Assembly (NCBI GenBank): GCA_021732485.1
Contig: JAKFUV010000020.1
Coordinates: forward strand, 1 to 63,132
Length of the DNA: 63,132 nucleotides
Source: Hyphomicrobium sp.
Lineage (GTDB): Bacteria; Pseudomonadota; Alphaproteobacteria; Rhizobiales; Hyphomicrobiaceae
Direction: 5' to 3'
The position numbers were made by a program, and so were the translations under genes. A model generated the notes under the pieces. It was not told where the DNA came from and ran no database searches. It worked only from the letters and a program-made list of their open reading frames with translations. Below are positions 8,219 to 16,779 of this stretch, piece by piece. Each line of letters opens with the position of its first letter. The stretch's first letter is position 1.

Positions 8219-8662
8219 GACTGCTACTCCCGGCACACGACGTGCGGACGGCGTCATCATTGCTGCAAATCCGTAAACAGAGCGTTAACGCTAATGGGAG
8301 GACAATCGTGTGTGCGGCGCGGCCGCGCAACACGTGCGCGTGCGGTCACCAATGTCGCGTGCATGTCGTCATGTCCCTCGACCCGTCGGCTGTTCCCCGG
8401 CCGGGTTTATCATCGCCTGAACAAGGTGTCGCTAATTTGGCGACGCGGCGGCAACAGCGAGCCCGGATGACCATCGCACGCTGGCGCACAGGCAATCGCC
8501 GGCAGACCCTTGGAACGTCGCGCCGAATACCTCAGTCTCACTGAGCTCGAAGCAACTGATTCGCGGCCGCATGTGGATCGCAGCGAGACGCGTGGACCGG
8601 CCGGCAAGCGATCGTCTCTCGGCGCGCTTTCGAGAAGGACTCAACACCATGTTGAACTCAAG

Positions 8663-9865
8663 ATGACCGCGACGATGACCCGCTTGCGCCGCGATGGCGA
8701 CAGATCGGCGGCAGCGATGTCGGTCGACGACCTTGTTCTGGTGCGGATTGCGACAGCCACAGGCCATGCCACCCGCGCCGACTTGCAACGTGATCTCGCG
8801 CATCTTTACGGGCCACGCGCGGCCGGAACGCAGTTTCGCCGCTCGGCCGAACTCGCTATCGGCACGCTGACCCAGAGCAGCATGATTACCGATATCAAAA
8901 GCCGGTTGCAGGCGACGGCCGCCGGGCAATCCATGGCAGCGGCGATCCTCGCCCGGCCGCGCCCGGCGAAAGCCGGTTGGGAGGGTGCGCGCGACGCTTT
9001 GATTGGGCGCGCCATGGGTCTGACGTCGCTCAATGCAGCCGCTCAAAAAGCATTTGACCGCGTCGAGAGCTTGGCTGCCCTCATGTTGCAGCAGCATTTT
9101 GCAATTTCGCCATCGCGGATTTTGTCGATCCCCGATCTGCGCAGCGAACTGGCCGTTGTGGCACTGGAACGGGCATTCGGCGATCGCATCAAGACGGGGC
9201 TTGGCAAGGCTGGCGGCCGTGGTGCTGCTAAGGGCTCGGGGCTGCCGGGCAAAACCGGCCGATTGCTGGCTGGGCAACTTTTAAGGCAGCCGCGCGAGTT
9301 TTCCTCCGACGGCAAACTGATCGTCGCACTGGCCGTCGAAGTCACGAACGCGACCGATGCGACGCTCGATGGACTGAAGCTCGCGCTGTTGCGACGATTG
9401 ATTAGGCCGGTTGATGGACCGATCGATGGGTCGAGTGATGGGCCCGTTGACAGACTTCAGATGCGCCGCGAAGGCGTCAGCGACGTGCCTTCAACCGCAC
9501 CGCATCCCGATAATGACCAGGCACCCATCGCCAGCTCCACGGTCGCATTGCCGCGTGTCGTGGTCCGTCCCGACATGGCCGAATTCGCTGGCGCTGTGGT
9601 GGATGCGGCACGGCCCATCTCGGAGGGCTGGCCAGGCAACCGCAAGGCGTTTATCTCTTTGGTCTGGCGCGCGATTCGCGACACGCGGCCGGATTGGGAG
9701 CTGACCGAAATTGCCTTCAAGGGCATGCTCGCCGAGGCGCACCGAACCGGCCAAGTCGTCCTGGTTGGCGCCGATCTCAAAGAGCGCTGCGACTTGAACG
9801 CGCTAGAGGACAGCAAGATCCTCTACAAGAACACTGTTTGGCACTTCGTGCGCGTCGAAGATTAA
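8663..9865 (+). CDS. Unrecognised 400-aa protein, first gene of the AAA-HerA module
   Basis: A soluble protein starting at ATG 8663; the open frame begins at 8510, but the upstream residues look like a leader artefact. The N-terminal half is mixed helical (DDLVLVRIATATGHATRADL). A Gly-rich linker with GKAGGRGAAKGSGLPGKTGR follows, then a stretch with degenerate DG repeats (PVDGPIDGSSDGPVDR). The C-terminal 95 residues (from about ALPRVVVRPDMAEF to the end) have a winged-helix-like pattern with GWPGNRKAFISLVWRAI and IAFKGMLAEAHRTGQVVLVG. The downstream ATPase starts 17 bp after its stop, so the two are almost certainly one operon. I cannot assign a function. DNA binding or an adaptor role for the ATPase is inference. 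Confidence 0.75.
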   Translation: MTATMTRLRRDGDRSAAAMSVDDLVLVRIATATGHATRADLQRDLAHLYGPRAAGTQFRRSAELAIGTLTQSSMITDIKSRLQATAAGQSMAAAILARPRPAKAGWEGARDALIGRAMGLTSLNAAAQKAFDRVESLAALMLQQHFAISPSRILSIPDLRSELAVVALERAFGDRIKTGLGKAGGRGAAKGSGLPGKTGRLLAGQLLRQPREFSSDGKLIVALAVEVTNATDATLDGLKLALLRRLIRPVDGPIDGSSDGPVDRLQMRREGVSDVPSTAPHPDNDQAPIASSTVALPRVVVRPDMAEFAGAVVDAARPISEGWPGNRKAFISLVWRAIRDTRPDWELTEIAFKGMLAEAHRTGQVVLVGADLKERCDLNALEDSKILYKNTVWHFVRVED

Positions 9866-9882
9866 AGGTATTTCGTTTCGCC

Positions 9883-12800
9883 ATGGGCGTCGAAGGCGGT
9901 CCGTTGAAAAAATCGTCGTTTGCTCCCTCGCTGGCGCCAGACAAGCTCAGCGAAGCGTTTGAGCACTCGATCACTTGGGAAGATGACCTGTGGCGCGCCG
10001 ACCCGGTCGACGTTCCCGAGGTGCATGCCAAGGCACGCCGAAAATTCCATGATCTGATCACCACCGTGACATCCGGGCGTGGCTTCCACGTGCAGGAGCG
10101 CATCCTGCTGTTTCATGGCCAGTCGGGCGCCGGCAAAACTCATCTTGTACGCGCGCTCAGAACCGAGACGCATCGCACGGGACAGGCTTATTTTGGCTAC
10201 GCGCAGATGACGCCGGATGTCGGCAACTATGCCGACTTCTATTTGCGCCGCCTCGTTCACTCGCTGGAAAAACCCTACGACCCCGACCGCTTCGGTGAGA
10301 GCGGGCTATCGCGGCTGACCAACAAGCTGGTGCTCGACAGCCGGGTGATCTCAGCCGCCGATCTCGACACGCTGCGCGACGCCCAATTGGACGACCAGCA
10401 ACTGGCGCGGCTGATCCTGCGGCTCGCTGACGACATCGTGGCGAGTGAAAATTTCCAGACCCGCGAACTCGATATCAATATCGTCCGCGCACTGCTGTAT
10501 TTGCAGCGGCGCGATCCGCGCATCGATCAGCGCATTCGCCAATATCTCCACGGCCGCCAGCTGACGTCGATCGCGCTTGAGGCCGTGTGCGCGCTCGATC
10601 CCAACAGCGGCGAAGATCGGTCGTTCGAAATCATCGCGGCGCTCGGCGCCCTGGTGTGGACGGTTGAACGTGCGGCGCTGGTGTTCTGCATTGATCAGGT
10701 GGAAGACCTGCGCTTTTTCGATAATTCCGAAGAGCGCTTTCAGCGCGCCGTGCGCGACCTCATCCAGATTGCCAACCGGTTGACCAACGCCATCATCGTC
10801 ATCTCGTGCCTGGAAGATTTCTATGGCCAGGTGCGCGGGCTGGTGGCGCAATCCTACATCGACCGCATCGAGAAATCGGGTCCGGTGCTGCTGCGCGAAA
10901 GCCGCACGCCTGAAGAGGCGCGCCTGATCATCGCCAAGCGCATCGCCCATCAGGCCGAGTTGAGCGGCGGCGGCATGAGTTTTCCCGATGCCTCGCAGTT
11001 TTTCGGGCCGCAGTTCTTCGAGGAATTCGCCGGGCTTTCGACCCGGCGTCTTCTGGAGCACGCGCAAACGCGCATTCGCGAGGCGACGGCAACCGACCAG
11101 GATGATCGCGACGGCAATGGAGACGGCGAGACGCCGCCGAAATCGTCGTTCATCAGCACGCTGGCGCAGGCCCTTGGCCAGGCCGTCGGCTTTGGCGCGA
11201 CCGAAGGCGAAGACGCGCCGAGTGCCATGTCCGCCGTGCAATTCCGCGAAATGTGGGAGCGCTTCGCCAACGAGAGCGAAGCTGAAATGCCGGCCGACGA
11301 TCAGGAACTCGTCGACGTGCTGGCGGCCACGCTGTCGCTCGCCCGCGACGAATGGGGCCGGGCCATCGACGTGACCGTCAAGCGGCTCGAACTCGGCGAT
11401 GATCTGCCGGCGTTCGATCTGACCGTGCGCCATCGCACCGGGTTTGCGAGTGACGTGCGCGTGTTCCTTTGTAACCGGCCAACGCAGGGTGGCGGCTTGA
11501 AGCGCCAGCTCGACAAGGTACTGACGGCGATGCAGGGCAAGCCGTGCTTCATGCTGCGCGCCAGCGACTTCCCGCCGAACAAGAAAAATCAGACGGCGCA
11601 GGCATTCCGCAAGTTCCGCGATGGCGGCGGGCGGCAGTTGCTCGTGCCGATCCCCGAGTGGGAACGGATGATGACGGTGCGCGAGTTCACGGCGCATCAT
11701 CGTGGCGATGCCGGCATGGTGCAGTGGCTAGAAGGCACCAAGCCGCTGTCCAGTCTGATCTCGATTGTGCACCTGTTGCGTCTCGACCTGCTGGGCCGAT
11801 CGGTGCCGCGCCTGGTGCAGAAGGACATGGACGATCCGCAGTCGTCGCTGGACGGTTTCAAAGCCGACAATGGCGTCGCTGGCACCGGCGAATTCAAGGA
11901 CCGTAGCGGCTCGCAAGATCCAGCCAACGACGACGACGTGCCGCTGTCGATGATCCTCGACGAAAATGGCACTTACGGATCGAGCATCCTATCGGGCCGC
12001 GAAATTGGCGCGCGTAGCCGGCCAGTGTCGTTGAACAAGAGTATCTTGAAGCGCCACGCTGCGTTCCTCGGCGGCTCGGGATCGGGCAAGACGACGCTGG
12101 CGCTGTCGCTCATTGAACAATTGCTGTTGCGCGGCGTGCCCGCCGTGCTGATCGACCGCAAAGGCGATCTGGCAAGTTATGCCAACCCGGATGTCTGGCG
12201 CGCTAACGACGGCGATACACCGGAACGGCGGGCGGATCGTGAAAAGCTGGCCGACGCCATCGACGTCGCGGTCTACACGCCGGGCCGCGCCTCAGGCCGG
12301 CCGATCTCGATCACGTTGCTGCCGAACGGCATCAATGAGCTGCCCGAGCACGAGCAGCAGTTGCTCGCCAACTTGTCGGCGGCGGCGCTCGGCGAGATGC
12401 TGCATCTCAAAAATTCCGCGACACACCAAAAGCAATCCGGCGTGCTCGCCGTGGCGTTGCGTATTTTAGGCGCGCTGTCGACGGCGGAAGTCACGCTCGC
12501 CGACCTGATCCACCTGCTCGAAGACGAGCATCCCGAGCTGACCGACCAAACCCAGCGCATGGACCCATCCGGCAAGCTGCGCCGCGATCTGGTGGCGCAG
12601 TTGGATAGTTTGCGGCTGCGCAATGCGGCTTTGTTCGAAGGCGGCGGCGAAAGCCTGCGCATGGAAAGCCTGCTCGGGCTCGGCAAATATCAGCGCCCCA
12701 ACCGGACTCGCCTTTCGGTCATCTACACCGGGTTTCTCGGCGACAACGAAAACATCCTGTTCTGGGTTTCGCAATTCCTGTCGGAAGCGCTACGCTTTTG

Positions 12801-13269
12801 TCAGCGCAATCCAAATGACGAACTGCAGGCCGTCGTCATGTTCGACGAAGCCGATCTCTACATTCCGGCGAACTCGAAACCGGCGACGGCCGAGCCGCTG
12901 CAGAGCTTGTTGAAGCGCGCCCGCTCTGCCGGCCTCGGCATGATGCTGGCAACGCAATCGCCGGGCGATCTCGACTACAAGAGCCGCGATCAGATCACGA
13001 GCTGGTTCATCGGCCGCGTGCGGGAAGACACGGCGCTGCGCAAACTCAAAGCGGCGTTTCAGTCGGAATCCGGCCTCGATCCGGCGCAGGCGCTGCCGGG
13101 ACAGACGGTCGGCGAGTTCCATCTTGTTCAGGAAGGCATCGTGCGGCCGATGAAGGCACAGCGCTCGCTGATCTCGGCAGAGCAGGTGCCGTTCGATCGG
13201 ATCGAGCAGCTGGCAGCGGAAACGCGCGGGCTGGACGAGCGCCAACTGCGATTGTTCGACCTGAAATAA
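9883..13269 (+). CDS. Fused AAA-type ATPase and HerA/DUF87-type ATPase
   Basis: A 1128-aa soluble protein with two P-loop modules. Module 1 has Walker A GQSGAGKT (79-86) and Walker B LVFCIDQVED (266-275), resembling ORC/AAA_16-type STAND-like ATPases. Residues of about 480-640 form an unassigned region with beta-rich blocks (FDLTVRHRTGFASDVRVFLC). Module 2 has Walker A GGSGSGKT (730-737), Walker B AVVMFDEADLY (around 982-991) and the downstream motif MLATQSPGDLDYKSRDQITS. That arrangement is typical of HerA, VirB4 and DUF87 hexameric DNA translocases. The start at ATG 9883 (AAAGGT about 12 nt upstream) is preferred over the open extension to 9694, which lies inside the upstream gene. The double architecture suggests a DNA-processing or defence machine, but no NurA, Sir2 or nuclease partner is adjacent. 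Confidence 0.85.
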   Translation: MGVEGGPLKKSSFAPSLAPDKLSEAFEHSITWEDDLWRADPVDVPEVHAKARRKFHDLITTVTSGRGFHVQERILLFHGQSGAGKTHLVRALRTETHRTGQAYFGYAQMTPDVGNYADFYLRRLVHSLEKPYDPDRFGESGLSRLTNKLVLDSRVISAADLDTLRDAQLDDQQLARLILRLADDIVASENFQTRELDINIVRALLYLQRRDPRIDQRIRQYLHGRQLTSIALEAVCALDPNSGEDRSFEIIAALGALVWTVERAALVFCIDQVEDLRFFDNSEERFQRAVRDLIQIANRLTNAIIVISCLEDFYGQVRGLVAQSYIDRIEKSGPVLLRESRTPEEARLIIAKRIAHQAELSGGGMSFPDASQFFGPQFFEEFAGLSTRRLLEHAQTRIREATATDQDDRDGNGDGETPPKSSFISTLAQALGQAVGFGATEGEDAPSAMSAVQFREMWERFANESEAEMPADDQELVDVLAATLSLARDEWGRAIDVTVKRLELGDDLPAFDLTVRHRTGFASDVRVFLCNRPTQGGGLKRQLDKVLTAMQGKPCFMLRASDFPPNKKNQTAQAFRKFRDGGGRQLLVPIPEWERMMTVREFTAHHRGDAGMVQWLEGTKPLSSLISIVHLLRLDLLGRSVPRLVQKDMDDPQSSLDGFKADNGVAGTGEFKDRSGSQDPANDDDVPLSMILDENGTYGSSILSGREIGARSRPVSLNKSILKRHAAFLGGSGSGKTTLALSLIEQLLLRGVPAVLIDRKGDLASYANPDVWRANDGDTPERRADREKLADAIDVAVYTPGRASGRPISITLLPNGINELPEHEQQLLANLSAAALGEMLHLKNSATHQKQSGVLAVALRILGALSTAEVTLADLIHLLEDEHPELTDQTQRMDPSGKLRRDLVAQLDSLRLRNAALFEGGGESLRMESLLGLGKYQRPNRTRLSVIYTGFLGDNENILFWVSQFLSEALRFCQRNPNDELQAVVMFDEADLYIPANSKPATAEPLQSLLKRARSAGLGMMLATQSPGDLDYKSRDQITSWFIGRVREDTALRKLKAAFQSESGLDPAQALPGQTVGEFHLVQEGIVRPMKAQRSLISAEQVPFDRIEQLAAETRGLDERQLRLFDLK

Positions 13270-13738
13270 TTGCTTGCGGGCGTCTCAGCACATCGACTTG
13301 CGCGACGCGGAAACAACATGCGGCGATCAATATGTATTTCGCGTTTTTGCATCGGCCGTGATGCTGCGTCGCAGCAGCTTACACGCGACTTCTGGCTCAG
13401 CAGTCGAACGAATGGCTGCACAAAGCTGATATCGTTCAATTTTCCTTATGGAACGTCATGCCATTGGTGGCGGCAACCCGGCTCGCCATTCGCCGGCAAC
13501 TGATCGTGGCTCAATTCCACCGCCGCGCCAGCCAAATCAAACACCGCAGTGTCAAGTGTATTAAGGTCGTGTACTAATACTCTATCGAGGACTTAGGGCG
13601 CCCTCGATGGTTCGACGGCTTGATCGAAGCTGCGAATCTATTTCAGCACTGAAAATTTCGGAGAGGGACTTCCGGAATTTTCGCAAAATTGATGCGTGTA
13701 GGTAGCGTTAGAAGCGCGTGAGTGCGGGGTAAAGTGTG

Positions 13739-13831
13739 ATGGCGGCGAAATCTTTCGTCATGATGGTGTGTGCGACACTCATCGGACCGGCAATCGGCAT
13801 TGGGGTGTTCGTACTTTTGAACAGTCCATAA
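13739..13831 (+). CDS. Possible 30-aa single-TM small protein
   Basis: ATG 13739 to TAA 13831 encodes MAAKSFVMMVCATLIGPAIG and ten further residues ending in LLNSP. It is almost entirely one hydrophobic helix preceded by a single Lys. A GGGGT box lies about 9 nt upstream. The size and composition fit small membrane proteins, but 30 codons without homology evidence is weak support. Confidence 0.3.
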   Translation: MAAKSFVMMVCATLIGPAIGIGVFVLLNSP

Positions 13832-13983
13832 ATCAACTATCCAGCTAGAGGTTCGACCAGCGAGTCGGACAATTCAGCCAGAAAATCTGCTGATCGTTAC
13901 AAGCTGCGCTTTGTTGCGAGCGGGGATCGGCGTCAGCGCGATCACCAATGAATCGCGATGTGGTCGTTTCGACCCGGCCATGA

Positions 13984-14020
13984 TTTCGCGAGCAGGGTTT
14001 CGCGAGCAGGGCTTCGCGAG
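13984..14020. repeat. Short tandem repeat, 14-bp unit
   Basis: Two exact copies of TTTCGCGAGCAGGG (13984-13997 and 13998-14011) followed by a partial third copy, CTTCGCGAG. It lies in non-coding DNA upstream of the divergent PBP gene. Confidence 0.7.
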
Positions 14021-14143
14021 GTCGGCGCAAGATCGTTGCACGCGCGGCGCGCCGCAATCTTGCCCTCGTGCCAGCCTGTTGTCGCCCCAGCCGCGTTTCG
14101 CTGCCGCCGCAAATGACCACTATCACCAACGTTGACTGCACTC

Positions 14144-16684
14144 ATGGCGAGCGCGGCTTACATCGGTTGTGCGTCAGGCATGTTACGGTTGCTGCGACAC
14201 GCGTACGCACTCGCCAATGTTATCGCCGTCGTGCCCGTGCGCACGATGCGCATCCTGGCCAATGCGGTGGCCTTCAACCCCAAGCTGGGGCCGCTGCGAC
14301 ACGTCGCGACCGCCGGATTTCTCTACGTCATCTTCGCGCTATTACTGGTGTACGTGGTGGCGCCGATCCGTGGATATACCGGCGCCGTGACGCTGAGGGA
14401 CAAGCTCGGCTATGATGCCGAGCGCTGGCTGGCGACCGCGATCTATGACCCCAAAGGCAATTTCGTCGGCACGTTCGATCCGCGCCTCGATAGCCTGCGC
14501 GACGTGAATTACACCGACGAAGCCATCGAACTCGGCGACTACGTGGCGAACCCGGATCACAAGTCGATCCCCGTCCGCGACGTGCCCAACGATTACTGGC
14601 AATGCCTGACTTATCACGAAGACCGCTACCTCGGCGGCTGGCTCAATCCGTTCGGCATCGACCTCATCGGGGTGCTGAAAATTCCCTACACAACGGTGAC
14701 GCGCTCGATCGCGCTCCGCCGCCCGAGTTTCGGAGTCGGCGGATCAACACTGCCGATGCAGTTTGCGCGGGTCATTTACAAGACGCCGCCAAGCAGCCGC
14801 GAAGGACCGTTGACGAAACTACGCCGCAAGCTCGCCGAGTGGTGGATCGCGCCGGTCATCTATCACGAGCTGACGCGTGACGGCGACCAGACCAAACTGA
14901 AGCAATGGGCCGCCAATCATATTTGGCTGGCACAGCGAACCGGCGGCCAGCCGCTGCACGGCGTCGAAGTGACGAGCCGCATCGTGTTTGGCAAAGAAGC
15001 CAAGGATCTGAGCACGGCTGAACAATTCGTGCTGGCCTCCGCCGTCAACAAGCCGATCATTCTACTCGAAGGCGGCGACAAGCTGAACGAAGTGCGACTC
15101 GATCGCTGGCGCTACATCACCGAGGTGAGAGCCCGGACCTGTGCCGAAAAGCTGATCACGGATGAAGCCCAACAAAAAGCCGTCGTGTTCGAGCTGATGG
15201 AGCTCGGCGGCGGACCGCCCGATCCCAAGGTGCGTCCAAAGCTGCAAGAAGCGCTCGATCGGTTTGCGCCCAATGACGCCAAGCGGGCGCAGGCTAACCC
15301 GGTCATTCGCGCCAATGTCCTGATGCCGTCGGCGCGCTTCGGTTTGCGCGAGGAAATGAAGCAGCGCTACGGCTTTGGCTGGCGCGATTACGTGCGCGGC
15401 GTCACAACGACGTTCGACGTCGGCGATAACTTGGCGTTTCGCCAAACCATCGAGACCCGGCTGGCGGCGCTGGACGGCCGTTGGCAAAGCCAGCTCGACC
15501 CGGCCTTCACCCTCGATCCGGCCAAGGTTGCGCCCGACAAAGCGCTGCCGAATGTCGTTGTGGTCGCCGCCGACGCGAGTGGCAATATCATCCGCTATTT
15601 CGAGACCGGCGAGACCGCACCGTATTTCGGTTCGTGGCCGGCGCGCGATACGGGCACCGGGCTCTACCAACCGAGTGCCGAGGGCCGGATGATCGCGTCG
15701 ACCGGCAAGATGCTGGCCGCCGTCGCGATCGCCAACGAAGGCAAAGACGGCGCCGACACGGTCTACGTCGACAGCGAAGCGCCGGCCGCCGGGCTCGACA
15801 CGTGCGCCAAAGGCGGATCGTTGCGGCAGGGACGCCGCGCCATCGTGGCGTTCGCCTGCTCGCTCAACAATCCGCTGATCGCGCGCGCGGCGATGATTGG
15901 TCAGCCCCGCATGCGCAAACTGATTGACGGCTTCGGGTTCGCGATGCCGCCCGCCGCTCAACTCGGGGGCACGCCGCCATCGACGGCCGTCGTCATGGGC
16001 CAGATCGCCGGCGCGCCTCGAACCGTGCATCACATGTCGGGCATGATCTTGGCGTCGCTGATCGGACAGGGTGCAAAGCCGCTCAAAATGCCGAGCCTGA
16101 TTACCGCGTATGACTACACCTTCAAGGGCGATGGCGCGGCCGGAGTGGCGGCGGCTGCACAACCGCCGATGAAGCCGAAGGATCTGATCAAACCATCTGC
16201 CGGGCCGTTGCTGCGCACGCTGCTCGAAGCGCCGATGTGCTATCAATCCGCCGGAACGAATTATGGAACGCTGAAAACTTTGGCGGCGTGGTGCGCGCAT
16301 CGGCGCGGCGATCTGCGCCTGCATTTCGCCAAGACCGGAACACAAGTCACGCACGATCCGAATGCGACTGTCGATGCCTGGATCACTGGTGGGCTGCAAT
16401 TCACCAACGGCGCCGCCTACTCGTATGTCGTGCTGGTTGGCAGCGGATCGCCCGGCACGCCGTTCGCGCGCAATCTGCACGCAGGGCAAGTGGCGGCGCC
16501 GCTGCTCGAAGATCTGCTGGCCGATCTCGAACGCTTTTCGAAGGCGAAGCCACGTCCCGACTTGTTGCCGCGCGTGCCGCGCCGGCCGGACGCGAGGCAA
16601 CCGATCGCATCCAACGCTCGGCCGCGCAATGACGCACGGCGCGTGATCAGCGAACAGCCGATGCGGCCGCTCAATCTCAACTGA
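14144..16684 (+). CDS. Divergent class A penicillin-binding protein (GT51-like plus transpeptidase)
   Basis: An 846-aa protein with an N-terminal membrane anchor (about residues 50-70, FLYVIFALLLVYVVAPIRGY). A GT51-like domain follows with the catalytic E159 in HEDRYLGGWLNPFGIDLIG, GGSTLPMQFAR, RKLAEWW and VFGKEAKDLSTAEQ. The canonical glycosyltransferase motifs (EDRRFxxHxGVD, GGSTxTQQL) are recognisable but heavily altered. The transpeptidase domain keeps all motifs: S519-TGK, S573-LN and K730-TGT. The C-terminus is a Pro/Arg-rich tail. The start at ATG 14144 is not certain; a TTG at 14132 or ATG at 14180 are possible. The following membrane protein starts 95 bp downstream, so a shared operon and function in envelope assembly are likely. 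Confidence 0.82.
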   Translation: MASAAYIGCASGMLRLLRHAYALANVIAVVPVRTMRILANAVAFNPKLGPLRHVATAGFLYVIFALLLVYVVAPIRGYTGAVTLRDKLGYDAERWLATAIYDPKGNFVGTFDPRLDSLRDVNYTDEAIELGDYVANPDHKSIPVRDVPNDYWQCLTYHEDRYLGGWLNPFGIDLIGVLKIPYTTVTRSIALRRPSFGVGGSTLPMQFARVIYKTPPSSREGPLTKLRRKLAEWWIAPVIYHELTRDGDQTKLKQWAANHIWLAQRTGGQPLHGVEVTSRIVFGKEAKDLSTAEQFVLASAVNKPIILLEGGDKLNEVRLDRWRYITEVRARTCAEKLITDEAQQKAVVFELMELGGGPPDPKVRPKLQEALDRFAPNDAKRAQANPVIRANVLMPSARFGLREEMKQRYGFGWRDYVRGVTTTFDVGDNLAFRQTIETRLAALDGRWQSQLDPAFTLDPAKVAPDKALPNVVVVAADASGNIIRYFETGETAPYFGSWPARDTGTGLYQPSAEGRMIASTGKMLAAVAIANEGKDGADTVYVDSEAPAAGLDTCAKGGSLRQGRRAIVAFACSLNNPLIARAAMIGQPRMRKLIDGFGFAMPPAAQLGGTPPSTAVVMGQIAGAPRTVHHMSGMILASLIGQGAKPLKMPSLITAYDYTFKGDGAAGVAAAAQPPMKPKDLIKPSAGPLLRTLLEAPMCYQSAGTNYGTLKTLAAWCAHRRGDLRLHFAKTGTQVTHDPNATVDAWITGGLQFTNGAAYSYVVLVGSGSPGTPFARNLHAGQVAAPLLEDLLADLERFSKAKPRPDLLPRVPRRPDARQPIASNARPRNDARRVISEQPMRPLNLN

Positions 16685-16779
16685 TCGCCGCCACCCGTCA
16701 GCCGCAGTTGCGACATTAAAAACGCTCACCGCCAGCCGACTGTCGTTCCGAGCGGACGAGGTGCGTTGGGTGGCGGGAC

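Larger units (their letters stand above)
13270..14143. other. 874-bp intergenic region
   Basis: No convincing long gene on either strand. It holds one possible 30-codon membrane ORF (13739-13831) and a 14-bp tandem repeat (13984-14020), listed separately. The GC content is visibly lower around 13540-13830 than in the flanking genes. No terminator with a clear T-run was found after the ATPase gene. Confidence 0.6.

Noticed and set aside
10351..11700. 449-codon minus-strand open frame inside the AAA-HerA gene
   Set aside because: It is the antisense of a clearly conserved ATPase; the His/Arg-rich composition is typical of a high-GC shadow frame.
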